From positions 1-22,770 of the forward strand of contig USBT01000021.1 of the NCBI GenBank assembly GCA_900553025.1: a stretch of DNA of 22,770 nt, read 5' to 3'. Source of the stretch: an uncultured Eubacteriales bacterium. Lineage in GTDB: Bacteria; Bacillota; Clostridia; Peptostreptococcales; Anaerovoracaceae. The translations under genes were made by a program, and so were the position numbers. Position 1 is the first letter of the stretch. Each line of letters starts with the position of its first letter. Below the pieces are notes generated by a model, which was not told the origin of the DNA, did no database searches, and saw only the letters and a program-made list of their open reading frames with translations. Shown one piece after another: positions 8,983 to 16,353 of this stretch.

Positions 8983-10854
8983 TCATGCCCTTCTTCTCTC
9001 AATTTCTCTGAGTAATTTTTTTCTAAGTCTGATATCATCAGGCGTGACCTCAACTAACTCGTCATCCTCTATAAACTCAAGAGCTTCTTCGAGCGTAAAA
9101 TGTCTTGCTGGTGAGAGCTTGATTGCCTCGTCATTTCCAGCAGCTCTCATGTTGGTAGCTTTCTTAGCCTTACATGGGTTAACCTCCATGTCCTCGCTCC
9201 TTGAGTTCATTCCAACTATCATGCCCTCATACACCTCTGTACCAGGGTCAATGAACATCATAACTCTCTCGCTTATATTTGAGATTGCATAAGGCGTAGC
9301 AGTACCATTTTCCATTGCAATAGCAACTCCGTTGGTTCTGCCCTCGATTTCCCCTTTATAATCGTCAAATTTTAGGAATCGCTTTTCCATGCTTCCCTCG
9401 CCGTGGGTATCATTGATAAACTCAGAGCGGTATCCCAGTAGACCTCTAGTAGGAACATGGTATTCAATCCTATTATATCCATTCTCTTCGGACATCTGAA
9501 CCATCATGCCTTTTCTCAGATTAAGCTTTGATATTACAGTACCTGAATATTGAGCTGGGAGCGTTACGACAACCTCTTCAATAGGTTCGAGTTTACGACC
9601 GTCTTCGCCCTTTCTATAAATTACCTCAGGCTTGGAAACAGCAAGTTCATATCCTTCTCTTCTCATATTTTCAATGAGTATGGAAAGATGAAGCTCTCCT
9701 CGCCCAGAAACTTTAAAGCTATCTGTGGTCTCAGTTTCTTCAACCTTAAGACCAACATTTACCTCAAGTTCTTTGTTTAGTCTTTCCCTTATATGCCTTG
9801 ATGTAACGTATTTACCTACGTGCCCGGCAAATGGACTCTTGTTGACAATAAAATTCATAGACATTGTAGGTTCTTCTATCTCAATGTTTGGCATCGCCTG
9901 AACGTTGTCAGAATCGCAAATAGTTTCACCTATTGATATATCAGAAATGCCTGATACGACTACTATATCACCGCACTGTGCTTCAGGTACCGCAACTCTC
10001 TTTAGTCCTCTATATATAAATGCTTGTCCAATTTTAGCCGATTTCACTTCGCCGTCTGACTTTGAAACTGCGACCTGCTCACCAGCCTTGATTATACCCT
10101 TTGTTATACGTCCTATGCCAAGTCTACCGATGTAGTCATCATATCCAAGCGAAGAAATCTGCATCTGAAGTGGCTCTTTTGTTAGGTCTGGGTAAGGGTC
10201 GCATTGCTTGACAATAGTTTCAAAAAGCGGTGCTATGTTGAGCCCTCCAAGTCCCTCCGGCGTATGTTTAAGCCTACGACTATCGTCACCTATGTTGATA
10301 TCCGCTGCATCCTTAGGGTCATAAACAACAATGCCCTGCCTTGCAATACCGTAAAGTATTGGGAAATCCAACTGCTCATCGGTAGCGTTGAGATTCATGA
10401 ACAGCTCATAAACCTCATCGACAACCTCGTCAATACGGGCATCTTTCTTGTCTATTTTGTTAATGAGCAAAATAGGCTTGAGCCCTTGTTCAAGGCTTTT
10501 TTTGAGTACAAAACGGGTCTGTGGCATAGGTCCTTCGCTGGAATCGACGAGAAGAATTACCGTATCTACAGTTTTCATTATACGCTCGACCTCAGATGAG
10601 AAATCAGCATGGCCCGGGGTGTCTACAATATTTATTTTGTAATCGTCGTGAAGCACCGAACAGTTTTTGGAATAGATGGTTATTCCTCTCTCCCTTTCGA
10701 TATCGTCGCTGTCCATAACCTGATCCACTACCTCTTCATTATCCCTGAATACGCCGCTCTGCTTAAGGAATGCATCGACTAGTGTAGATTTTCCCGCATC
10801 AACGTGTGCAATTACGGCTATATTTATGATTTTGTTTCTTTTAAATTCGCTCAT
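8983..10854 (-). CDS. typA: Translational GTPase TypA/BipA
   Basis: BipA is an EF-G-like ribosomal GTPase that aids 50S assembly and growth at low temperature or under stress. The 623-residue protein shows the P-loop AHVDAGKST (16-24), DTPGH, and NKIDKKDAR in the GTPase domain. Domain II and the EF-G-like domains follow, then the BipA-specific C-terminal region (SEDMEVNPCKAKKATNMRAA). The P-loop is HVDAGKS rather than the commoner HVDHGKT. The gene has its own strong promoter (-10 at 10983-10988), a leader of about 120 nt, and an AAGGAGAT ribosome site. mscS and pyc follow closely and probably share this transcript. Confidence 0.97.
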   Translation of the reverse strand: MSEFKRNKIINIAVIAHVDAGKSTLVDAFLKQSGVFRDNEEVVDQVMDSDDIERERGITIYSKNCSVLHDDYKINIVDTPGHADFSSEVERIMKTVDTVILLVDSSEGPMPQTRFVLKKSLEQGLKPILLINKIDKKDARIDEVVDEVYELFMNLNATDEQLDFPILYGIARQGIVVYDPKDAADINIGDDSRRLKHTPEGLGGLNIAPLFETIVKQCDPYPDLTKEPLQMQISSLGYDDYIGRLGIGRITKGIIKAGEQVAVSKSDGEVKSAKIGQAFIYRGLKRVAVPEAQCGDIVVVSGISDISIGETICDSDNVQAMPNIEIEEPTMSMNFIVNKSPFAGHVGKYVTSRHIRERLNKELEVNVGLKVEETETTDSFKVSGRGELHLSILIENMRREGYELAVSKPEVIYRKGEDGRKLEPIEEVVVTLPAQYSGTVISKLNLRKGMMVQMSEENGYNRIEYHVPTRGLLGYRSEFINDTHGEGSMEKRFLKFDDYKGEIEGRTNGVAIAMENGTATPYAISNISERVMMFIDPGTEVYEGMIVGMNSRSEDMEVNPCKAKKATNMRAAGNDEAIKLSPARHFTLEEALEFIEDDELVEVTPDDIRLRKKLLREIERRRA

Positions 10855-10982
10855 ATATCTCCTTGATTTTTGACTAAGCTTTAATTTGGCTACTAAGTTG
10901 ATTATTTAACTTAATTACTTGCTGAAATGTCAGCGTGATTGTTTGAATTTTAACGTATATCCTATCTAAGATATATCGGTAT

Positions 10983-11011
10983 ATTTTATCACAATAGGCA
11001 TTTTTTTGCAA
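10983..11011 (-). promoter_or_regulatory. Sigma-A-type promoter of typA
   Basis: On the minus strand a -35 box TTGCAA (11006-11011) is followed after exactly 17 bases by a -10 box TAAAAT (10983-10988), preceded by TGA as an extended -10. Transcription should start near 10976, leaving a leader of about 120 nt before typA. The leader contains short inverted repeats (TATATC-N8-GATATA; GCTGA-N4-TCAGC), but nothing I recognise as a riboswitch. Confidence 0.75.
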
Positions 11012-11056
11012 AAAAATCGACCTTAGAAATCGATTTTGGTCGATCGCAAAGGTCGA
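11010..11056 (-). terminator. Rho-independent terminator after the surface-protein gene
   Basis: On the minus strand an outer 8-bp stem TCGACCTT/AAGGTCGA (11049-11056 with 11017-11024) encloses a smaller ATCGA/TCGAT stem and is followed directly by seven T residues (11016-11010). It lies about 60 bases after the surface gene stop. Its T-tract runs into the -35 box of the typA promoter. Confidence 0.8.
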
Positions 11057-11068
11057 AATTCAATTATT

Positions 11069-11137
11069 AAGTTTAATGCTGCAAATTCTCTTTTATTCTG
11101 CTTTAAGTTTAATGCAGTTATTGTTCTTTTATTCTGC
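11069..11137 (-). repeat. 33-bp imperfect direct repeat duplicating the 3' end of the surface gene
   Basis: Two 33-base copies, 11069-11101 and 11105-11137, start 36 bases apart. They share 11 identical bases at one end and 12 at the other, with a diverged middle. The upper copy contains the last codons of the surface gene (R-I-K-E-Q-stop). The lower copy, just past the stop, would read R-I-K-E-N-L-Q-H-stop. This looks like a second gene tail left after the real one. Confidence 0.8.
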
Positions 11138-14100
11138 GTCCAATATTAACCAGTAGTGCAGCACATAATGCTAATAACAAAGCATACCAAACTACATATA
11201 AGTCATCACCTGTTCCTGGTACTTCACTAGGTGGTACAGGCGGTTGTTCTGGCGGTGTAGGCGGCTCTTCAGGTTCTTCATAGGTGTTTGCAAGGCTTAT
11301 TCTAAACACCTCTGTCAGCTTTAATATATCAGCATATCGTATTATGTAACTGCCATCATTTTGTTTTTCTATTTTGATAAAGGAATCGATGTTGTCAGCA
11401 TTAAATTCTAGAGTCTTATCCTCAAGTTCAAAAATTTCATAACGGTAATTGCCACTTTCTAATACTTTTTTAAGCTCTTCGTTATTGTAATCAAGCGTAA
11501 TCTCATTATCGTCTTTATCCTTGCCTGTGATCTTAAGTCCTGCTTTTTCAGTCTTAATTTCAGCTGTGAAATTAGGTGTCTTCACTTCCTTGATTGAATA
11601 ACAATTCTTTCTAAGTGTGCCCTTTAAGTTTTCTAGAGTTTTCTCCCAGTTATCTTTCTTAGTTATTTGAATTTCTCGCTTATTACCTTCTGCATCAGTT
11701 ACAATGACCGTAATTTCATCTGGTATTTGATTGCTTCCTTCAATCCATTTTTTCAAAATCTCAATCTCATGAGTTGGACCAGGGTGGTTTTCAACCAGCA
11801 GCTGGTAATCATTTTGGACTGCAGATTGTTCATCAGTTTTTAACGGCTTCACGGTTGTAGTTGGGTCATAACGCTGATAGATCTCGTTAAATTTATTTCC
11901 ATATGCTATAAAAAGATCTGCATACGGCACGCCCTTTATTACTAATCGTGGCAGATATAGAGTGTATACTCCATTTTCATCTTTTCTGAGATAAAAATTA
12001 TACTCAGCAAGTCCCGTTTCATTAGTGATAACATCATAGTATTTCACTGGAATAGATTGACCGTAGGTTTCCAGTTCAACTTCTTTAAACGCAAATGTCT
12101 TTTCAAGCTCTGCATAAGGAGCACCAGTTATTGGATTTTCTCTAACTGTAAAATGAAATACTCCTTCTTGTATTTTCTTACCATCTAGATATAGATTCAA
12201 TTTTACATCGTTGTATGTGCCATCTTTATTCTTATAGTTTTCTGATGGAAAATGTCGATTTGTCAGATAGTAAGAGTTATCTGGTTGACCTTCTTCGTGA
12301 TACTCATTTGCATAGCCGATGCGTATTATGAACTTTTCCTTTTCTTTGTTGATTATCTCTGGTGCAAATAGATCTGAGTCTTCTTCTATAGAATATCTAC
12401 CTGCTGCCAACGCATTTGGATCTAGATTCTTAAAGCTACCTTTCCATTCGCCTAAAGCTGTGAGGGTGAGTTTTTTGTAAATTGGATTGCCATCTTCGGC
12501 ATATCCCTCAAGGACACGCTTGCCATCCAGTAACAAGTAGATATCTATAGAATCAGGTATATTTTTTTCTTCAATGTTCTTCCAGCCTTTCTCGACACCA
12601 AGCTCACCCCAATTGTAGTTCGTTAGTGTAAAGATGTGTGAACTATTTCCTGTAACGACATAGTCTTCGTTTCTCTCCAGCTTACGAGCCGAGAAACCAT
12701 CTCCATAATAGTCATCTGTCCACAAGTAAGGATATTCAATGGTCAATGTGCCGTCAGCGTTCTGTGTGATGACAATAGCATAACCCTTATCTTCATTAAA
12801 GTATCCAACCATATCATCCCAACCGTATTTCAGATATTCAGTGAACCTACGATTTTTACCATAATATTTGTATTCTGAAACTTTTTTTAGTAGTATCGGA
12901 TGAGTAAAGGTTGTCTTGCCTACTCCTGGTGTATTTTCATCTTCATGAATTGTAGTTTTACCAATTCTAGTCAAGACTTGTTTTTCTGGATCGTAGAGAT
13001 AAAAATAGACATCCTTGTCTTTTCTCACAGATTCATCGTCATAATCATCGTTATATTTTCTAGTGATTTCCAGAACACCAGCTTCAACTGTTTTGTCATC
13101 GGTCGGTTTTTGCTCTGTCACTTCCACATAATATCTAGTTCCTTGTTCTACAACCAAGTACTTATATCCCATTTTTGCCAATTCCTCGGCAGTGAAAGGG
13201 AGTCCCTTGTCCATATTAAAAGTATCAGCTGGCAATCCTATATTTGTAAAATCCTTGATGCCTAGCATTTCTAAGATTTTATCTTTATTGGCACCGTTGT
13301 AGAAGTTGGTATCAAATCGACTCTGCCATTTATCCTCTTCACGGAGTAGAATTTCACCATATTTGAATAGGCTGTTATCCTTGCCATAATTAGCCTTGAC
13401 ATAATCTGCGTCTTTGTCAATCGGAACAATAAATAGATCCACCTTGATTGTTGTCGGCGCATTGTATTTATCAACACTATTATCCCATTTTTTATGGAAT
13501 TCAATTTTGTAATCTCCCTTATCATCAGGAGTTATAAGGTTGGCATTAGATCCGAGACCACCACCGTTACGGGCTTTATTGCCCAATACAAATGTTAGAG
13601 AATTTTTCCAAGCTTCCTGAATCAATGTTCGACTATATACGGCCTTGAGGTAACTATAGGTTGTATGGTAAGAAAGATTTCCAGGAATCGTTTCGCCGTT
13701 TTCCCTGCCGCGTCCGTCCTCGATATATTTGATAATATTTTTCCCTTCAGTAACTGGAGAAATATGAGAATAGAACTCACCTCCAACATGCTTCCCATTT
13801 AATTCAAAGTTCCACGCTTTCTTGACAAAAGTAATATCCTGACCATAGCTGCCCGCTTCATTGTTATAAACATAGACACTATGACCGTCACCGATGTGTA
13901 TAAATCCTGTTGGGCAATTCCAGATTCCTCCTCCATTGCTACCGCCTACATAAGCATCCGTATAGCCTTCTGCTTTGTTCTCTGTAATGAGAATATGCTC
14001 TAGCTTTTGTGTAATTGGTGGGAAAGAGATATAGATACCGCCACCGAGGTTACCTGATTCGTTATCTAAAATCATAGTCTTTCCGAAGTAGACATCGTTG

Positions 14101-15623
14101 GAATCGACATATACACCACCCCCATTTGCAGTGCATTTGTTCTTATAGATTAAACCACCGTTGATTTTAGCTTCAGCCTTATTTTCCTTGATGAATTTAT
14201 CGTAGTCGGTCGGAACGTATGCACTTTCTTTGTTATAGATGTTGACAGGATCATTCACATATCTCGAGGATATACCGATTCCTCCGCCTACGTCATCAGA
14301 ATGGTTTCCAGCAATTATGCCATCGTTTATCGTGATTTTTGATGCTGGAAAACCCGCAATGCCTCCACCCATTTGTAGTCTAGTTGCAGCACTATTACGG
14401 GCAATAATTCCACCATCAATGTTTACTATAGCTGGTTCCCCTTTAGAGCCCCATAGGCTTCCAGAGAATATACCACCTGTAAGACCGCCTTTATTATTGT
14501 CAATCAGACCGTTTTTCATGGTGAATTTTCCACCCGGGCTCACATAGACTGCACCTGCTGCATATGGACGAGCAGTTACTTCTTCGATTTGCTCGTAAGA
14601 AGTATTACTGGAAATCCTTCCACCTTCCATTATAAATGTGCCACCATTGCCGATTTTAATAGGACCTGAGTAGCCGTGTTTATTGTATGAATTCATTATT
14701 ACGGCATTTTTCATAATTAATTCGCCGTGCACATCTATAACAGAGCCTTGACTAGATAATTCTGTCTTCGCACCATCTTTATTTCCATCAATATAGATTG
14801 CCGTGCTATCAGTACCGAGCGTAAGTTTACCATATACCTTAAATAATGAATCATCGGTAAATCCATCCGCTCTCTTAATGATTATATCTCCATTTTTTTC
14901 ACTAGGAAGTGGATTCTTGTCAAGATCAGCTTTATTTAAAGCATCTTCTCCACGTTTTCTTCCCTCTTCAATAATTTCTCTTTGTTTGGTTTCGCCCTGG
15001 TCTTTATAGTCGGCTGGTTCTTTAATCTTTTCCCACGGCTCTTCTACTCTTTTGTTATCAGCAGTTAGCGTAATGTCCTGGCCTTCGCCAATTGTTAAAG
15101 CTTCAGTCAATATAAAGCTTTCTGTAATTATTATAGTCGTTGGTACATTGCCTGCGTCTGCAATAGCCTTTTTTAGCTCATCAAAGTTTTTGACATTAAT
15201 AGTTTTTTGAGAAGCTCCTGCTCCGTCACCAAGAGCTATTGGTGATTTTGCGAGATCCTCTATATCAAGAGTTTTTCCTTCCTCTAAAGGTTCATTTTTC
15301 TGCTCATTGGCTTGAACCTCATTGTCAGTTAAATTTCCAGGTACTCCTTCAGAGTAAGATGAAGCATCTGAATCATCAGAAGGTAAATTATCTGGTTGTT
15401 CAGAGTCTATAACATCAACCTCGAATAGATTATTTACTTCAATATTCTCATTTGCATTGACATCATTAATATTTTGAAAATCCTCCAAAGAAGTTTCTAT
15501 GTTTAATTTAGTGTCATCAGATTCCGCACTTGCTGAAACTGGAAAAGCAACTAAACCTATTATAAAAAACATACTGACTAATAAGAATAACAGTAAATAA
15601 TCTTTCTTTTGTCTTTTACTCAT
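11118..15623 (-). CDS. Large cell-wall-anchored surface protein (beta-helix region, Cna_B-like repeats, VPGTG sorting signal)
   Basis: A 1501-residue secreted protein, probably an adhesin. Residues 1-33 form a signal peptide (hydrophobic core LLLFLLVSMFFIIGLVAF, ending ASA). An acidic low-complexity region follows to about residue 130. Residues about 145-690 carry repeated Gly-rich turns (GGGIGIS, GGGVYVD, GGGIYIS, GGGIWN) typical of a right-handed beta-helix. The second half has Cna_B-like segments opening with Lys-x-Trp (KKW near 712, KGW near 1011, KKW near 1292), which may hold intramolecular isopeptide bonds. A proline-rich linker leads to VPGTG (1468-1472), a membrane helix and RRIKEQ: a sortase signal with Val replacing Leu of LPxTG. 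The start has a strong AGGAGG site. No sortase gene is in the window. The ligand cannot be told from sequence. Confidence 0.88.
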   Translation of the reverse strand: MSKRQKKDYLLLFLLVSMFFIIGLVAFPVSASAESDDTKLNIETSLEDFQNINDVNANENIEVNNLFEVDVIDSEQPDNLPSDDSDASSYSEGVPGNLTDNEVQANEQKNEPLEEGKTLDIEDLAKSPIALGDGAGASQKTINVKNFDELKKAIADAGNVPTTIIITESFILTEALTIGEGQDITLTADNKRVEEPWEKIKEPADYKDQGETKQREIIEEGRKRGEDALNKADLDKNPLPSEKNGDIIIKRADGFTDDSLFKVYGKLTLGTDSTAIYIDGNKDGAKTELSSQGSVIDVHGELIMKNAVIMNSYNKHGYSGPIKIGNGGTFIMEGGRISSNTSYEQIEEVTARPYAAGAVYVSPGGKFTMKNGLIDNNKGGLTGGIFSGSLWGSKGEPAIVNIDGGIIARNSAATRLQMGGGIAGFPASKITINDGIIAGNHSDDVGGGIGISSRYVNDPVNIYNKESAYVPTDYDKFIKENKAEAKINGGLIYKNKCTANGGGVYVDSNDVYFGKTMILDNESGNLGGGIYISFPPITQKLEHILITENKAEGYTDAYVGGSNGGGIWNCPTGFIHIGDGHSVYVYNNEAGSYGQDITFVKKAWNFELNGKHVGGEFYSHISPVTEGKNIIKYIEDGRGRENGETIPGNLSYHTTYSYLKAVYSRTLIQEAWKNSLTFVLGNKARNGGGLGSNANLITPDDKGDYKIEFHKKWDNSVDKYNAPTTIKVDLFIVPIDKDADYVKANYGKDNSLFKYGEILLREEDKWQSRFDTNFYNGANKDKILEMLGIKDFTNIGLPADTFNMDKGLPFTAEELAKMGYKYLVVEQGTRYYVEVTEQKPTDDKTVEAGVLEITRKYNDDYDDESVRKDKDVYFYLYDPEKQVLTRIGKTTIHEDENTPGVGKTTFTHPILLKKVSEYKYYGKNRRFTEYLKYGWDDMVGYFNEDKGYAIVITQNADGTLTIEYPYLWTDDYYGDGFSARKLERNEDYVVTGNSSHIFTLTNYNWGELGVEKGWKNIEEKNIPDSIDIYLLLDGKRVLEGYAEDGNPIYKKLTLTALGEWKGSFKNLDPNALAAGRYSIEEDSDLFAPEIINKEKEKFIIRIGYANEYHEEGQPDNSYYLTNRHFPSENYKNKDGTYNDVKLNLYLDGKKIQEGVFHFTVRENPITGAPYAELEKTFAFKEVELETYGQSIPVKYYDVITNETGLAEYNFYLRKDENGVYTLYLPRLVIKGVPYADLFIAYGNKFNEIYQRYDPTTTVKPLKTDEQSAVQNDYQLLVENHPGPTHEIEILKKWIEGSNQIPDEITVIVTDAEGNKREIQITKKDNWEKTLENLKGTLRKNCYSIKEVKTPNFTAEIKTEKAGLKITGKDKDDNEITLDYNNEELKKVLESGNYRYEIFELEDKTLEFNADNIDSFIKIEKQNDGSYIIRYADILKLTEVFRISLANTYEEPEEPPTPPEQPPVPPSEVPGTGDDLYVVWYALLLALCAALLVNIGRRIKEQ

Positions 15624-15666
15624 GGTATACCTCCTCTCTCAAAGTATTTAGTATCAATATTTTTAA

Positions 15667-15698
15667 TAATAACGTGGTCATATAATACCACAAAATTA
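15667..15698. repeat. Inverted repeat in the leader of the surface-protein gene
   Basis: TAATAACGTGGT (15667-15678) and ACCACAAAATTA (15687-15698) form an imperfect inverted repeat, 9 of 12 positions pairing around an 8-base loop. It covers an alternative -10 candidate TATTAT (15682-15687). If the upstream promoter is used, it would form a stem-loop in the 5' leader. A protein-binding operator is equally possible. Confidence 0.5.
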
Positions 15699-15717
15699 TT
15701 GAGTATACTAGTAGAAA

Positions 15718-15746
15718 ATAATAAAAAAACGGCTAAATTTACACAA
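15718..15746 (-). promoter_or_regulatory. Candidate promoter of the surface-protein gene
   Basis: The minus strand has TTGTGT (15741-15746), a 17-base spacer and TATTAT (15718-15723). This fits a sigma-A promoter, with a start near 15711 and a leader of about 87 nt. Directly upstream, at 15750-15760, is the 11-base palindrome TCGAAGTTCGA, a possible regulator site. The surrounding A+T richness makes chance matches likely, so confidence is moderate. Confidence 0.5.
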
Positions 15747-15943
15747 AAATCGAAGTTCGAATTAATCTGCACAAAGTTGTTATATTCGCATATAGGAATT
15801 ATCTAAATCCTTTACATAATACCCGATTTTATGATTATTTTTCTTCTAAAAGATTATTATATTTTACATATGCTTTATTATTGTAAATTCATGTCCCAAC
15901 TATATAATTAGCCGATTAGATAGTATTCTGCGACTATTGAAAC

Positions 15944-15984
15944 AAAAAAAGGAAGTATATGTTCTGTCCACATATATTCCTTTT
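15944..15984 (-). terminator. Strong rho-independent terminator hairpin
   Basis: On the minus strand AAAAGGAA-TATATGT pairs with ACATATA-c-TTCCTTTT: 15 base pairs with a single bulged base, loop GGACAGA, followed by a T-run of seven (15950-15944). It is the first terminator after hinT and the decayed cassette. The opposite strand also ends in four T residues, so weak bidirectional action is possible. Confidence 0.8.
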
Positions 15985-16042
15985 ATAGCTATCTTGTTGA
16001 TATATTATTTCTTGTTATGTATGTTTACAATAACTTGATTCT

Positions 16043-16069
16043 AGTATAGCAAATGACTGTTTATTGCAA
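16043..16069 (-). promoter_or_regulatory. Possible extended -10 promoter in the decayed region
   Basis: The minus strand has TTGCAA (16064-16069), a short 15-base spacer and TATACT (16043-16048), with TGC before the -10 giving an extended -10 element. Transcription from here would end at the hairpin near 15944 and give an RNA of about 90 nt with no reading frame I recognise. It may be a fossil promoter. Confidence 0.35.
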
Positions 16070-16081
16070 TATAATCAGCAT

Positions 16082-16123
16082 CTATGGCCCTTTTTCAGCT
16101 GTTTGCTTCACTGTAATGTACAT
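16082..16123 (-). pseudogene. Truncated start of a small helix-turn-helix-like gene
   Basis: A good ribosome site (GGAGGG, 7 bases before ATG) precedes a 13-codon frame MYITVKQTAEKGP that ends in TAG. The first eleven residues look like the opening of small HTH/excisionase-type proteins, which normally continue with a Trp-containing helix after AEK; here the sequence breaks off. I read it as a deletion remnant. A genuine 13-residue peptide cannot be ruled out. Confidence 0.5.
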
Positions 16124-16156
16124 GAATTATCCCTCCGTTTTTGATATTATACTATC

Positions 16157-16186
16157 TTGTCGGAACAATGCTATTTTGTGGGACAA
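16157..16186. promoter_or_regulatory. Pair of TTGT-ACAA palindromes (operator-like)
   Basis: TTGTCGGAACAA (16157-16168) and TTGTGGGACAA (16176-16186) are two short palindromes whose centres lie about 18.5 bases apart, close to two helical turns. They sit just upstream of a -10-like TATAAT (16146-16151, minus strand) ahead of the truncated HTH-like gene. This layout suits an autoregulator's operator, but no -35 box is evident. Confidence 0.5.
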
Positions 16187-16349
16187 TACCTTTCATATGC
16201 ATAAACTTCCAAAGCTCTATCTATCTTGAGTTCATGGTAAACTGTTTCGTCAGTTCTTTTTTTCCTGCCTCTGCTAACCACATCTTAAAAGGCTCCGCTT
16301 TAGGTGATGGTACAGACTGAATCATACGAAAAATATCCTTGCTATATAA
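16171..16349 (-). pseudogene. Frameshifted remnant of a DinD/BRO-N-like gene
   Basis: Two frames on the minus strand join into one recognisable protein piece. The first frame, ending in TAG, reads FRMIQSVPSPKAEPFKMWLA and matches the core of DNA-damage-inducible protein D / BRO-N family proteins. The next conserved segment, ELKIDRALEVYAYERY, continues in another frame and corresponds to the family's PELAIDRALEVY region. No start, N-terminus or C-terminus remains. The fragment starts within a few bases of the hinT stop. Its function in intact relatives is poorly known; here it is dead. Confidence 0.7.
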
Positions 16350-16353
16350 TTAA

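Larger units (their letters stand above)
15624..16353. other. 730-base stretch with no intact gene; decayed cassette plus surface-gene promoter region
   Basis: On the minus strand, from high to low, this stretch holds a frameshifted DinD/BRO-like remnant, two TTGT-ACAA palindromes, a truncated helix-turn-helix-like gene start, and a possible extended -10 promoter. A strong hairpin terminator follows, then about 200 bases of very A+T-rich DNA with no recognisable coding, and finally the promoter region and leader of the surface gene. No credible plus-strand gene is visible. Confidence 0.75.

Noticed and set aside
15609..15806. Plus-strand 65-codon frame over the surface-gene start
   Set aside because: It overlaps the surface gene start and promoter, lacks a ribosome site and has no recognisable content.
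15624..16353. Insertion sequence or transposon in the gene-free stretch
   Set aside because: I see no transposase remnant, terminal inverted repeats or target duplication; the hairpin at 15944-15984 is explained as a terminator.
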